A stretch of DNA of 64,000 nt, from the NCBI RefSeq assembly GCF_036227265.1, contig NZ_CP109446.1, positions 6,279,001 to 6,343,000 on the forward strand, given 5' to 3'. Below the pieces are notes generated by a model. It saw nothing but the letters and a program-made list of their open reading frames with translations, searched no databases and was not told the origin of the DNA. This DNA comes from Streptomyces sp. NBC_01476. GTDB taxonomy: Bacteria > Actinomycetota > Actinomycetes > Streptomycetales > Streptomycetaceae. Positions 1 through 7,792 of this stretch are shown piece by piece. Made by a program: the position numbers and the translations under genes. Each line of letters opens with the position of its first letter. The stretch's first letter is position 1.

Positions 1-148
1 GCCGCCGGATGACCAGTGCCACCGCGCGGGCGAGCACGCTCTCGCCCGACGTCCTACCGGTCAACCACGGCTGACGCCTCCCGCTGCCGCAGCGGACCCG
101 GGCTCCCCTCCTCGTGCCTGCCCGGGCCCGCTGGTCAAGCCGCGCCGG

Positions 149-345
149 TCAGCCGGCCGGGTCCTCTTCCGACGGGCCGAACCGCGCGACGACGGTGCGG
201 TCGGCGGTCACCGGAACGGTGATCGTCCTTCCGCTGACCGGGAGTCCGGCGCCGTCCAGGGCTCAGCCGAGCAGCCGGAACCCGCGTGCCGGAGTGGCGG
301 TGACGGCCGCGGGGCTCTCAGGGCCGGCGCCAGGTGCGGCTGGGG
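149..345 (-). pseudogene. Remnant of a secreted-protein C-terminal repeat domain (InlB B-repeat-like), broken by a nonsense codon
   Basis: On the minus strand one frame reads AVTATPARGFRLLG, a TGA stop (bases 265-263), then ALDGAGLPVSGRTITVPV and TADRTVVARF, ending at a TGA at 151-149. This matches the pattern of bacterial InlB-type B-repeats, which end many secreted glycosidases and lyases (TVTATPAxGYxxxGW followed by TVTVTxDxTVTAxF). The in-frame TGA falls where the family has its conserved Trp (TGG), so one base change would explain it. The upstream part overlaps the 3' end of the epimerase gene in another frame and no longer domain is visible. Domain identity is from memory of the family pattern; a chance resemblance is possible. 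Confidence 0.4.
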
Positions 346-1157
346 GTGAAACCCAGCAGGCCGGCGCAGGCGCGCCGGTCGAAGAGCGTGCTGTGCGGGG
401 GCAGCCCGGCGGGCACGGGCACCCCCGGATGGTGGCGGGCCATCAGTTCGGCGGTCGGCAGCGCCGAGGTGGTGTCGGCGGCGGCCACGTTGACGACATG
501 GCAGCCGTCCAGCTCCGCCTCCAGGGCGAGCCGGACCGCGGTGGCCGCGTCCGCGGTGTGCAGCCAGCCCCACAGGTCGTGCCGCTGCGCCGCCGGGTCG
601 CGGGCGCACGCGGCCAGAAAGCCGTCGAGCCGGTCGCCGGCGCCGGTGAACGGGAAGCGCATGCACACCGACTCCAGCCCCCAGCGCCGGTGTGCGGTGG
701 CGGCCACCTCCTCCAGCACCAGCTTGGAGAGCCCGTACGGGTCGCGGACCAGCGTCGGATGCCGCTCGTCCAGGGGCACGTACGCGGGCGACAGCGGCTC
801 GGGGGACCAGGCGAGACCCACCGCCGCCATGCTGGAGGCGGCCACCACCCGGCGCACCCCGGCCCGGCCCGCCGCCTCGAACACCCGGTGCGCGGTGAGG
901 CAGTTGTGGGCGAAGAGCGCACTCGGGTCGGGCACATTGGGGTGCGGGACGGCCCCGAGGTGCACCACCGCGGTCACCCCGTCCATCGCCGCGTCGACCA
1001 GTCCGGGGTCCTGGAGGTCGCCGGTGTGCACCCGCTCCGCGCCCGGCTCGCGCACCGGCAGCAGGTCGGTCAGCACCACCTGGTGGCCGGCCGCCAGCAG
1101 TTCCCGGGTCACATGACCGCCGATGTGTCCCGCCGCCCCGGTGACCAGTACCGGCAT
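318..1157 (-). CDS. NAD-dependent epimerase/dehydratase family protein
   Basis: This 279-residue protein begins MPVLVTGAAGHIGGHV, the Rossmann GxxGxxG nucleotide-binding loop of extended short-chain dehydrogenases. It carries the catalytic YGLSK (YxxxK) motif near residue 140, with AASSMAAVG just before it. It probably oxidises or epimerises a sugar or nucleotide sugar in the cytoplasm. The ATG (1157-1155) overlaps the stop of the upstream permease by one base, so it is the last gene of the ABC importer operon. That placing suggests it acts on the imported sugar or its product. Exact substrate cannot be read from sequence. UDP-glucose 4-epimerase proper is less likely because the protein is short (usual about 330 residues). 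Confidence 0.85.
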   Translation of the reverse strand: MPVLVTGAAGHIGGHVTRELLAAGHQVVLTDLLPVREPGAERVHTGDLQDPGLVDAAMDGVTAVVHLGAVPHPNVPDPSALFAHNCLTAHRVFEAAGRAGVRRVVAASSMAAVGLAWSPEPLSPAYVPLDERHPTLVRDPYGLSKLVLEEVAATAHRRWGLESVCMRFPFTGAGDRLDGFLAACARDPAAQRHDLWGWLHTADAATAVRLALEAELDGCHVVNVAAADTTSALPTAELMARHHPGVPVPAGLPPHSTLFDRRACAGLLGFTPSRTWRRP

Positions 1158-2050
1158 CAGCCCTTCACCGCCCCGGCCAGGCCGTTGACGAAGTAGCGCT
1201 GGAGGCAGACGAAGAGCAGCACCACCGGCACGACCACGATCAGCGCGCCGGCCATCAGGTTGTTGTAGTGCGGCACGTTCTGCGACGCGAGCGTCTGCAG
1301 TCCCAGCGGGAGGGTGTACGTGCTCTCGTCGTTGAGCGAGACCCGCGTCAGCAGGTACTCGTTCCAGGTGGGGATCGCGGTGAGCAGCGCCACCGTGATC
1401 AGCGCCGGCCGGGTCAGCGGCAGGTAGATCCGGGTGAAGACATGGAACTCGTTGGCGCCGTCCACCCGGGCCGACTCCCGCAGTTCCTTCGGCACCGCGG
1501 AGAAGGCACCGGTCATCAGCAGCACCGACAGCGGGGCGCCGCCGTTGACGAAGGGCAGCACCAGCCCGAGGTGCGAGCCGAGGATGCCGAGTTTGTTCTC
1601 CAGCAGCACGATCGGCAGCATCACGGTGATCGCGGGCACGAAGAGCAGGGCCACGAAGAGCTTCTGCAGCAGCCCGCGGCCGGGGAAGTCCAGCACCGCG
1701 AAGGCGTAGCCGGCCGCCGCGTACACCACCAGCGTCAGCACCACGGTCAGCGCGGACACCTCGACGCTGTTCAGGAAGTAGCGGAAGAAGTGCAGTTGGC
1801 TCCAGGTGTCGGCGAGCGTGCCGAAGGTCGGCCGGTGCGGGACGAGGTGGCCGCCGCGGACCACCTCGGCCTGGTCCTTGAACGCCGCCGACACCATCCA
1901 CAGGAAGGGATAGACGCTGACCAGGCCGTACAGCGCGAGCAGCAGGCCGACCACGGCCTTCGCGGCGTTGCGCGGCAGCGCGGAAGCTCCCTGCCGGGAG
2001 CGGGTGCCGGGGGTGCCGGGGGAGGCAGGGGCAGGGGAGGTCGTCGTCAT
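1157..2050 (-). CDS. Carbohydrate ABC transporter permease (MalG-type)
   Basis: A 297-residue integral membrane protein with about six hydrophobic segments. The cytoplasmic EAA loop is visible as ELRESARVDGANEFHVFTRI followed by PLTRPAL, the contact site for the ATPase. The N-terminal 30 residues are Pro/Ser-rich and precede the first membrane segment (AVVGLLLALYGLVSVYPFLW). It is the second permease of a CUT1-family sugar importer, transcribed after the MalF-type gene with a 4-bp ATGA overlap, which fixes the start at 2050. No ATPase gene is in the operon; many Streptomyces CUT1 systems share the MsiK ATPase encoded elsewhere, so that is the likely partner (inference). Confidence 0.93.
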   Translation of the reverse strand: MTTTSPAPASPGTPGTRSRQGASALPRNAAKAVVGLLLALYGLVSVYPFLWMVSAAFKDQAEVVRGGHLVPHRPTFGTLADTWSQLHFFRYFLNSVEVSALTVVLTLVVYAAAGYAFAVLDFPGRGLLQKLFVALLFVPAITVMLPIVLLENKLGILGSHLGLVLPFVNGGAPLSVLLMTGAFSAVPKELRESARVDGANEFHVFTRIYLPLTRPALITVALLTAIPTWNEYLLTRVSLNDESTYTLPLGLQTLASQNVPHYNNLMAGALIVVVPVVLLFVCLQRYFVNGLAGAVKG

Positions 2051-3054
2051 GTCTTGCTCCGCAGGACTCGCAGGTTGACCAGTGCCAGGACGACCGCCGC
2101 GGCGAAGAGCAGCCAGCCCAGCGCGCTGGCCAGGCCCAGGGTCGGCGCCAGTTCCTTGAGGAACGCCAGCCGGTACGCCTCCAGGCCGAGCACATTGGTG
2201 TGGTCGCCGGGGCCGCCGTTGGTCATCACCAGGAAGGTCTGGAAGCCCTGCAGCGAGTCGCGCAGGTTCAGCAGCACCACGATCGCGGTGATCGGCCGGA
2301 CCAGCGGCCACACCACCGAGACATTGGTACGCCACCAGCCGGCGCCGTCCAGCTGGGCGGCCTCCAGCACGCTGCGGTCGATGGTCTGCAGCCCGGTGAG
2401 GTACATCAGCAGCGCCACCGGCACGGCGCCCCACACCGTCACCACGATCATGGTCGGCAGCGCGGTGTGCGGATTGCCGAGCCAGCCCTGCGGCTGGGCG
2501 AGCGAGCCCATCCCCGCAGCGCTCAGCAGCGCGTTGACCGCGCCGTCCGGCTGCAGGATGTACTGCCAGGCGAAGAAGACCGCGACACCGCTGGTCACGT
2601 ACGGCACGAAGTACACCGAACGCAGCAGCCCCTGAAGGCGTTTGGCGGAGTTGAGCAGGATCGCCAGCGGGAAGGAGACCAGGACCGTCAGCAGCGGGAC
2701 CGCGATCATCACCGACAGCGTGTGGCCGGCCGCGTGCCGGACCCGGGGCGCGTACGCCGGGTTGGCCCAGAGCAGGTCCTTGTAGTTCTGCACGCCGACC
2801 CAGGACCAGTGGGGCGCGAAGCCGTTCCAGCGGGCGAAGCTGAGCAGGAAGCCGTAACCGACGGTGTACAGGCCCATGACCGCGAAGAGCACCACGGCCG
2901 GGGCGACGAAGAGATAGCCGGAGACCGCCTCGTAGCCGCGGCGGCGGGAGCGCCGGCCGGTCCGGTCGGCGCCGGCCGGACCGGCCGGCCGGGGGCGCGG
3001 GTCCCGGCCGGCCGCGGTCGTCTCCGTGAGTGCGGGACGGGGCACCGTGGTCAC
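2047..3054 (-). CDS. Carbohydrate ABC transporter permease (MalF-type)
   Basis: A 335-residue membrane protein with about six membrane segments, starting near residue 40 (AVSGYLFVAPAVVLFAVMGL, typical of MalF/UgpA-type permeases). The EAA-loop region is visible as DRSVLEAAQLDGAGWWRTN followed by VVWPLVRP. The first 35 residues are a basic, Pro/Ala-rich cytoplasmic tail. Start: GTG at 3054, overlapping the stop of the binding-protein gene in a GTGA junction; this tight coupling supports the choice. Together with the MalG-type permease it forms the channel of the sugar importer. The substrate is unknown; the neighbouring glycosidase genes suggest a mono- or oligosaccharide. Confidence 0.92.
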   Translation of the reverse strand: MTTVPRPALTETTAAGRDPRPRPAGPAGADRTGRRSRRRGYEAVSGYLFVAPAVVLFAVMGLYTVGYGFLLSFARWNGFAPHWSWVGVQNYKDLLWANPAYAPRVRHAAGHTLSVMIAVPLLTVLVSFPLAILLNSAKRLQGLLRSVYFVPYVTSGVAVFFAWQYILQPDGAVNALLSAAGMGSLAQPQGWLGNPHTALPTMIVVTVWGAVPVALLMYLTGLQTIDRSVLEAAQLDGAGWWRTNVSVVWPLVRPITAIVVLLNLRDSLQGFQTFLVMTNGGPGDHTNVLGLEAYRLAFLKELAPTLGLASALGWLLFAAAVVLALVNLRVLRSKT

Positions 3055-4580
3055 TTCGACGTCGCCCAGAAGGAGTTGTTGAGCTTGGCCATCGCCTTGC
3101 CGGTGGCCGCCACGCTTTTCTGGCCCAGCGGGGTCAGGTCCGCCAGCACCTCGCCCATCGAGTCCTGGTCGTAGGTCGGCGGCCGGAAGGAGTTGTCGCC
3201 CGGGTCGTAGGTGGTCGCCGGGGTGCCGGCGAAGGTCTTGGTCATGTCGGCCAGCGTCGGGCCCATCACCTGGGCCGCGTCCGGGCCGAGTTCGGTGGCG
3301 GGCACCTCGGTGGCCTGTCTGGCGAACGTCGAGGCGACCGCCGGCTGGGCCAGGAACTTCATCCACTTCTCGGCGTTGCCGGCATACGCACTGGTGGAGG
3401 AGACGGCCAGGCCGGTGAGCGCCAGCGGGCCGAGGGCCGGCTTGGGCACCGCACCGGCCTGCGGGCCGGGCAGACCGAAGGCCATCACGTCGTCGGGGGC
3501 CATGCCGTTCTGCTGCAGGAAGGCGAGCGTGAAGGTGCCGCCGATGTCCCACGCCGACTTACCCTGTGCGAAGGCCTGGTCGGCCGCGTCGATGTCCAGG
3601 CTCTGGGTGCCGGGCATCCAGTACGGCTGCAACTGGTCGTACAGACCAAGTGCCTTGAGGCCGTCGGGGGAGGCGAAGTCCGCGGCGGCGTCCTTGCCGA
3701 AGAGGGCGTGGTACTTCTCCCGGCCGAGCTGGGCGAAGGCCAGCGGCTGCAGGACCCAGGTCAGGCCGGTCGCCTTGACCTTCAGGCCGAGGCTGACGCC
3801 GCCGGTCTTGGCGTTCTTGCCGGTGGTGGCCTTCAGGTCGGCGAGGAACTCCTCCCAGCTCGCCGGGGGCCGGGTGATGCCGGCCGCGGCGAGCGTCTTC
3901 TTGTTCGCCAGCACGATGCCGAAGGTGCCCGAGGTGAAGGGCACGCTGAAGCGCTGGCCCCGTGCCACGCCGTGCGACTTGGAGTCCCCGGGCAGCGATT
4001 CCTTGTACTTGGCCGCGGTCACCGTGCCGGAGATCCGGACGCCCTTCTGGTACTGGCCGCTCCAGGCGCTGTCGACGTCGTCGGCGATGTTCCTGGCGAT
4101 ACCGGTGGCGCCGAGTGCGAAGTCCTCGCCGTCGGAGTGCACTTCGAGTACGTCGGGCAGGTCGTGGGTCTTCGCGGCGGCCTGCACCTTGGTGGTGTAG
4201 GCGTCGTCGGGGCCGTACGCCTCGATCCTGACGGTGATGCCGGTCTGCTGCTTGAAGACGGCGGCGGCGTCTCGCAGACCGGCGACATGGGACTGCTTGA
4301 AGGTCCACATCTCCAGGGACTTGCTGTCGCCGGAGCCGCCGGAGGAGCCGCCGCAGGCCGCGACCGGCGCCAGGGAGACGACCGTGGCCAGGACCGCGAC
4401 GGTGAGGCGGGTCCTGCCGGTCCGGGGAGCGCCGCCGTTCCTCGCGCCGACCGGGGCCGCCGTACCGCCGGGGGCCTTCGTACTGCCCGGGGCCGCCGTA
4501 CCGGCCGGAGTCCTGGTGCCGCCCGGAGACCTCGTGCCGCCCGGGGAATATCGTGCGAAAGGTATGCGAGGTATGCGCAT
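3051..4580 (-). CDS. Extracellular sugar-binding lipoprotein of an ABC importer
   Basis: A 509-residue solute-binding protein of the bacterial extracellular family 1. A lipobox (APVAAC, Cys76) follows a hydrophobic stretch at 58-75, so the mature protein should be lipid-anchored outside the membrane. SLEMWTFKQSHVAGLRDAA and the C-terminal AMAKLNNSFW fit the family. It is first in the operon with two permeases and an epimerase. Unusually, about 55 residues precede the signal segment and contain PGGT/PAGT/PGST-like repeats every 6-7 residues (residues 13-42). No ATG/GTG closer to the signal segment is in frame, so the start at 4580 is kept, though an unusual internal start cannot be excluded. 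The divergent IclR gene is the probable regulator. Confidence 0.9.
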   Translation of the reverse strand: MRIPRIPFARYSPGGTRSPGGTRTPAGTAAPGSTKAPGGTAAPVGARNGGAPRTGRTRLTVAVLATVVSLAPVAACGGSSGGSGDSKSLEMWTFKQSHVAGLRDAAAVFKQQTGITVRIEAYGPDDAYTTKVQAAAKTHDLPDVLEVHSDGEDFALGATGIARNIADDVDSAWSGQYQKGVRISGTVTAAKYKESLPGDSKSHGVARGQRFSVPFTSGTFGIVLANKKTLAAAGITRPPASWEEFLADLKATTGKNAKTGGVSLGLKVKATGLTWVLQPLAFAQLGREKYHALFGKDAAADFASPDGLKALGLYDQLQPYWMPGTQSLDIDAADQAFAQGKSAWDIGGTFTLAFLQQNGMAPDDVMAFGLPGPQAGAVPKPALGPLALTGLAVSSTSAYAGNAEKWMKFLAQPAVASTFARQATEVPATELGPDAAQVMGPTLADMTKTFAGTPATTYDPGDNSFRPPTYDQDSMGEVLADLTPLGQKSVAATGKAMAKLNNSFWATSK

Positions 4581-4729
4581 GGCCCCTGCCTAGGGTTCGA
4601 TCGTTCAGAAGACCGAATGACGTTGGAGTCCATGAACATAGAGTCGCGTTTGAGATAGCGTCAAGGCGCGCGCTGCGATGGGGTGGGCACGCACGGGCCG
4701 TCAGGCGTCGGCGCGGGAGCGGAGGATCA

Positions 4730-5521
4730 GTGGAATCGGTGGCAGAAGCGGCGCGCGGGCGGAAGCCCGAGGAGGTCAAGTCCGCGGCCCGGGTGCTGGA
4801 GGTGCTGGAGCTGCTGGGGGCCGACGGCGCCCGGCTGTCGCTGGCCGAGATGGCCGGCGCGATGGCGGTGCCCAAGAGCAGCCTGCACGCGATCCTGCGG
4901 ACCATGGAGGCGCGCGGCTGGGTCGATCTCGACCCGTCCGGCACCCGGTACAGCCTCGGTCTCAAGGCGCTGCTGACCGGCACCGCCTACCTGGAGGGCG
5001 ACGACGTCACCAGCCTGGCGGGACCGGTGCTCGACGCCCTCGCCGAGGAGACCGGCGAGTCCGTGCACCTGGGCAGGCTTGACGGCACCCACGTGGTCTA
5101 CCTGGCCAAACGCGAATCCAGACACGCGCTGCGGATGTACTCCGCGGTCGGCCGCCGGCTGCCCGCCCACACCACCGCCCTCGGCAAGGCGGTGCTCTCG
5201 CAGTACGACCACGCCGAGGTGCAGCGCCGGCTCGACTGGCCGCTGGAGCGGCTGACCCCCAACACCGTGGTGGACCCGGACGCCTTCCTGGCCCAGCTGG
5301 CCGAGGCGCGGCTGCGCGGCTGGGCGATGGACGACGGCGAGAACTCGGTGGACATCCGCTGCGTCGCGGTGGCGCTCGGCGGCGGCCAGGGCGGCGACGC
5401 GATCAGCTGCTCGGCGCCCGCCAGCCGGATGGACGACGTGCGCACCGAGGAGGTCGCCCGGGCGGTCACCGAGGCGGCCCACTCGCTGAGCACCCTTCTC
5501 AAGCGCCTCGGCTCGCACTGA
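4730..5521 (+). CDS. IclR-family transcriptional regulator
   Basis: A 263-residue regulator: an N-terminal winged helix (KSAARVLEVLELLG and LSLAEMAGAMAVPKSSLHAI, residues 18-60) and a C-terminal effector domain of the IclR type (residues 85-260; RLPAHTTALGKAVLS is the family signature). Start: GTG at 4730 preceded by GGAGG at 4721-4725; a longer in-frame reading upstream has no ribosome site and lies in the promoter region. It is divergent from the ABC importer operon and upstream of the ThuA-like gene, so it probably controls both, with a sugar or sugar acid as ligand (inference). A strong inverted repeat just downstream (5550-5572) is a candidate operator. Confidence 0.92.
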   Translation: MESVAEAARGRKPEEVKSAARVLEVLELLGADGARLSLAEMAGAMAVPKSSLHAILRTMEARGWVDLDPSGTRYSLGLKALLTGTAYLEGDDVTSLAGPVLDALAEETGESVHLGRLDGTHVVYLAKRESRHALRMYSAVGRRLPAHTTALGKAVLSQYDHAEVQRRLDWPLERLTPNTVVDPDAFLAQLAEARLRGWAMDDGENSVDIRCVAVALGGGQGGDAISCSAPASRMDDVRTEEVARAVTEAAHSLSTLLKRLGSH

Positions 5522-5549
5522 CGCCCCATCCGTTCCGGGGGCGACGTGG

Positions 5550-5592
5550 GTTTGTCAAAGGGATTGACAAACTCTTCCGGCCCTCCTTACGT
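5550..5592 (+). promoter_or_regulatory. Promoter with overlapping operator upstream of the ThuA-like gene
   Basis: A perfect inverted repeat, GTTTGTCAA-AGGGA-TTGACAAAC (5550-5572), contains a TTGACA -35 hexamer (5564-5569). Seventeen bases later is TTACGT (5587-5592), an acceptable -10. A repressor bound here would cover the -35 element. The nearest regulator gene is the IclR-family gene ending 28 bases upstream, the most likely binder (inference). Confidence 0.6.
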
Positions 5593-5680
5593 TCGGAAAG
5601 CGGTACGACATTCTGCTATCCGTATGGATGCCGTTCAGGTAGCCGTACGGTCCTGCCGAGCGCCACCGATGGGAGCGTTC

Positions 5681-6382
5681 ATGCCCGCGAGCCCTGTGTC
5701 CCCCGCGAGCCCCCTGGCCCCCGAGCCCTCAGCGACCCGGCGGGCCCTCGTGGTCCGCGGCGGCTGGGAGGGCCACTCACCGGTCGCGATCACCGATCTC
5801 TTCCTGCCCTTCCTCAAGGACCAGGGCTTCACCGTCGAGACCTCCGACCGCCTCGATGTGTACGCCGACGCCGGTCTCCTGGCCGCCACCGACCTGATCG
5901 TGCAGTGCTGGAGCATGGGCGAGATCACCCAGGAGCAGACCGGGGGACTGGTCCGTGCGGTCGAGGACGGCACCGGATTCGCCGGCTGGCACGGCGGGAT
6001 CATCGACTCCTTCCGCGGCGACGTCGACTACGCCCTGCTGACCGGCGGTCAGTTCCTGATGCACCCACCCGGTTTCCTCGACCACACCGTCCACCCGCTC
6101 CCGGAGCGCGCCGGGCACCCGGTGATCGCCGGACTCGGCGACTTCCCCGTGCACACCGAGCAGTACTGGGTGGCCACCGACCCCGCCAACGACGTTCTGG
6201 CCACCACCACCTTCCCGGCCGGCGCAGAAGGCGGCCGGCCGGTGGTGATGCCCGCCGTCTGGACCAGGACCCGGGGCGCCGGGCGGGTCTTCGTCTCCTC
6301 GATCGGTCACAAGGCCGACGACTTCGACGTGCCCGAGGTCCGCACCCTCACCGAACGGGGGCTGCTGTGGGCGAGCCGCTGA
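5681..6382 (+). CDS. ThuA-like domain protein (trehalose-utilisation family)
   Basis: A 233-residue protein of the ThuA/class I glutamine-amidotransferase-like fold. ThuA proteins are found in sugar-oxidation operons beside Gfo/Idh oxidoreductases, where they help convert disaccharides to keto sugars. Visible signatures are ALVVRGGWEGHSP near residue 24, GTGFAGWHGGIIDSF near 100 and RVFVSSIGHKADDF near 205. Start: ATG at 5681 with GGGAG at 5671-5675; the longer upstream reading runs through the promoter. The first 20 residues are Pro/Ser-rich and probably disordered. The stop overlaps the GTG of the following oxidoreductase by 16 bases, so the two are co-translated. Confidence 0.86.
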   Translation: MPASPVSPASPLAPEPSATRRALVVRGGWEGHSPVAITDLFLPFLKDQGFTVETSDRLDVYADAGLLAATDLIVQCWSMGEITQEQTGGLVRAVEDGTGFAGWHGGIIDSFRGDVDYALLTGGQFLMHPPGFLDHTVHPLPERAGHPVIAGLGDFPVHTEQYWVATDPANDVLATTTFPAGAEGGRPVVMPAVWTRTRGAGRVFVSSIGHKADDFDVPEVRTLTERGLLWASR

Positions 6383-7485
6383 CCGCTCTGCGGATCGGCA
6401 TGGTGGGCGCCGGCCGGATCAGCGGCGCCTATCTCGACACCCTGACCAAGGCCGGCGGCCTCCGCCTGACCGCCGTCACCGACCTGGACCCGGGCCGCGC
6501 CCGGGAGGCCGCCGGCCGGGCGGGCGCCGACGTGGCGGGCAGCGTCACCGAACTCGTCGCCCGCGACGACGTGGACGCCGTGCTCAACCTGACGATCCCG
6601 GCCGCCCACGCCGAGGTCGCGCTCGCCGCGGTCGCGGCCGGCAAGCACGTCTACGGCGAGAAGCCGCTCGCCACCACCCGCGAGGAGGCCGCCGCCGTAC
6701 TGGCCGCCGCCCGGGCCGCCGGAGTACGGGTCGGCAGTGCGCCCGACACCGTTCTGGGCACCGGCACCCAGACCGCCCGCAGGGCCGTGGACGACGGGCT
6801 GATCGGCACCCCGGTCGCCGCCACCGCCTTCATGACCACCCCGGGCCACGAAGCCTGGCACCCCGACCCGGAGTTCTACTACCGGCCCGGCGGCGGCCCG
6901 CTGCTCGACATGGGCCCCTACTACCTCTCCGCACTGGTCCACCTGCTGGGCCCGGTGGTCAAGGTGACCGGCGCCGCCGCCACCCCGCGCGCCGAACGCG
7001 TCATCGGCAGCGGCCCGCGCGCCGGCCGGCGCTTCGCGGTCCAGGTCGCCACCCACGTGACCGGCATACTGGAACACACCGGCGGCGCCCTGTCCACGCT
7101 GATGATGAGCTTCGACATCCACGCCGCCCGGCTGCCGCGGATCGAGGTGCACGGCACCACCGGCTCGCTCTCCGTACCCGACCCCAACGGCTTCGCCGGA
7201 CCGGTGGAGCTGTACGAGAACGGCGGATGGCGGGAACTGCCGGTCTCGGCCGGGCACCCCGGCGCCGGCCGCGGTATCGGGCTCGCCGACCTCGCCGACG
7301 CCCTGGTCACCGGGCGGCCGCACCTGGCGTCCGCCGAACTCGCCGCCCACGTACTGGATGTGATGCTCACCCTGCTCGACGCCGCGGAACGCGGCGCCGC
7401 GCTCCCGGTGGCCTCCCGCTGTGAACGGCCCGCGCCCGTACTCCCGCGCCAAGCGGCGGACACCGGACGAGGAGACACCGGGTAG
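6367..7485 (+). CDS. Gfo/Idh/MocA-family oxidoreductase
   Basis: A 372-residue NAD(P)-dependent sugar dehydrogenase-type protein. The N-terminal Rossmann domain has IGMVGAGRISGAYL (residues 9-22), and the family EKPL motif appears as GKHVYGEKPLATT. The C-terminal Gfo/Idh substrate domain starts around residue 130 (PEFYYRPGGGPLLDMGPYY). It is translationally coupled to the ThuA-like gene (GTG at 6367 inside that gene), a pairing known for sugar 3-oxidation. The end of the reading frame lies within a 15-bp tandem repeat array (7457-7531), so its last residues (DTGRGDTG) may have been altered by repeat expansion. Confidence 0.9.
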   Translation: MGEPLTALRIGMVGAGRISGAYLDTLTKAGGLRLTAVTDLDPGRAREAAGRAGADVAGSVTELVARDDVDAVLNLTIPAAHAEVALAAVAAGKHVYGEKPLATTREEAAAVLAAARAAGVRVGSAPDTVLGTGTQTARRAVDDGLIGTPVAATAFMTTPGHEAWHPDPEFYYRPGGGPLLDMGPYYLSALVHLLGPVVKVTGAAATPRAERVIGSGPRAGRRFAVQVATHVTGILEHTGGALSTLMMSFDIHAARLPRIEVHGTTGSLSVPDPNGFAGPVELYENGGWRELPVSAGHPGAGRGIGLADLADALVTGRPHLASAELAAHVLDVMLTLLDAAERGAALPVASRCERPAPVLPRQAADTGRGDTG

Positions 7486-7531
7486 CGAGACACCGGATAA
7501 CGAGACACCGGGTAGCGAGACACCGGAAAGG
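7457..7531 (+). repeat. 15-bp imperfect tandem repeat, about five copies
   Basis: Unit GAGACACCGGGTAGC. Copies at 7472-7486, 7487-7501, 7502-7516 and 7517-7531, with a weaker one at 7457-7471 inside the oxidoreductase gene. Copies 1 and 3 are identical; copies 2 and 4 differ at the 3' end. The array supplies the stop codon of the upstream gene and runs into the intergenic space. Two further related GGGAGACGGCG units follow within 40 bases. Confidence 0.9.
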
Positions 7532-7621
7532 AAACGGCGGGAGACGGCGAAAGAGTCGGGAGGTGTCGGGAGACGGCGGGAAGACGCGGTGGCGGCTCTT
7601 TCCGCCGTCTTTGCCGCCCGG

Positions 7622-7646
7622 ATTGTCAGGCCAATTATCCGACAAT
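7622..7646. promoter_or_regulatory. Inverted repeat upstream of the GH38-like gene
   Basis: ATTGTC (7622-7627) and GACAAT (7641-7646) are perfect inverted arms separated by 13 AT-richer bases, in an otherwise GC-rich intergenic region. The geometry suits a dimeric regulator. The binder is unknown; the ROK-type and IclR genes nearby are candidates. Confidence 0.35.
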
Positions 7647-7690
7647 GATGCAACGCACCGGCCCGAAATTGCCCTGACACAACCGTTCTC

Positions 7691-7760
7691 GCAGGTCACG
7701 ACCTGCACCGGAGGGGAGATTGTGACAGGCGTTGACTTGATAACACACAGGGTTTTACAT
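7691..7760 (+). promoter_or_regulatory. Candidate promoter and palindrome before the GH38-like gene
   Basis: A 7-bp perfect inverted repeat GCAGGTC-AC-GACCTGC (7691-7706) is followed by TTGACT (7732-7737), a 17-bp spacer and TTACAT (7755-7760), a reasonable vegetative promoter. It would start transcription about 25 bases ahead of the ATG at 7793. The palindrome lies just upstream of the -35 element. Confidence 0.45.
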
Positions 7761-7792
7761 GGCGGTCACTGGCTGGACAGGAAGGGCCGCCC

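Noticed and set aside
1..148. Gene at the left edge
   Set aside because: Only short frames without motif or ribosome site; nothing supported beyond the repeat-domain remnant starting at 149.
7457..7531. Tandem 15-bp units considered as a CRISPR array
   Set aside because: Units abut with no spacers and are too short; a simple tandem repeat.
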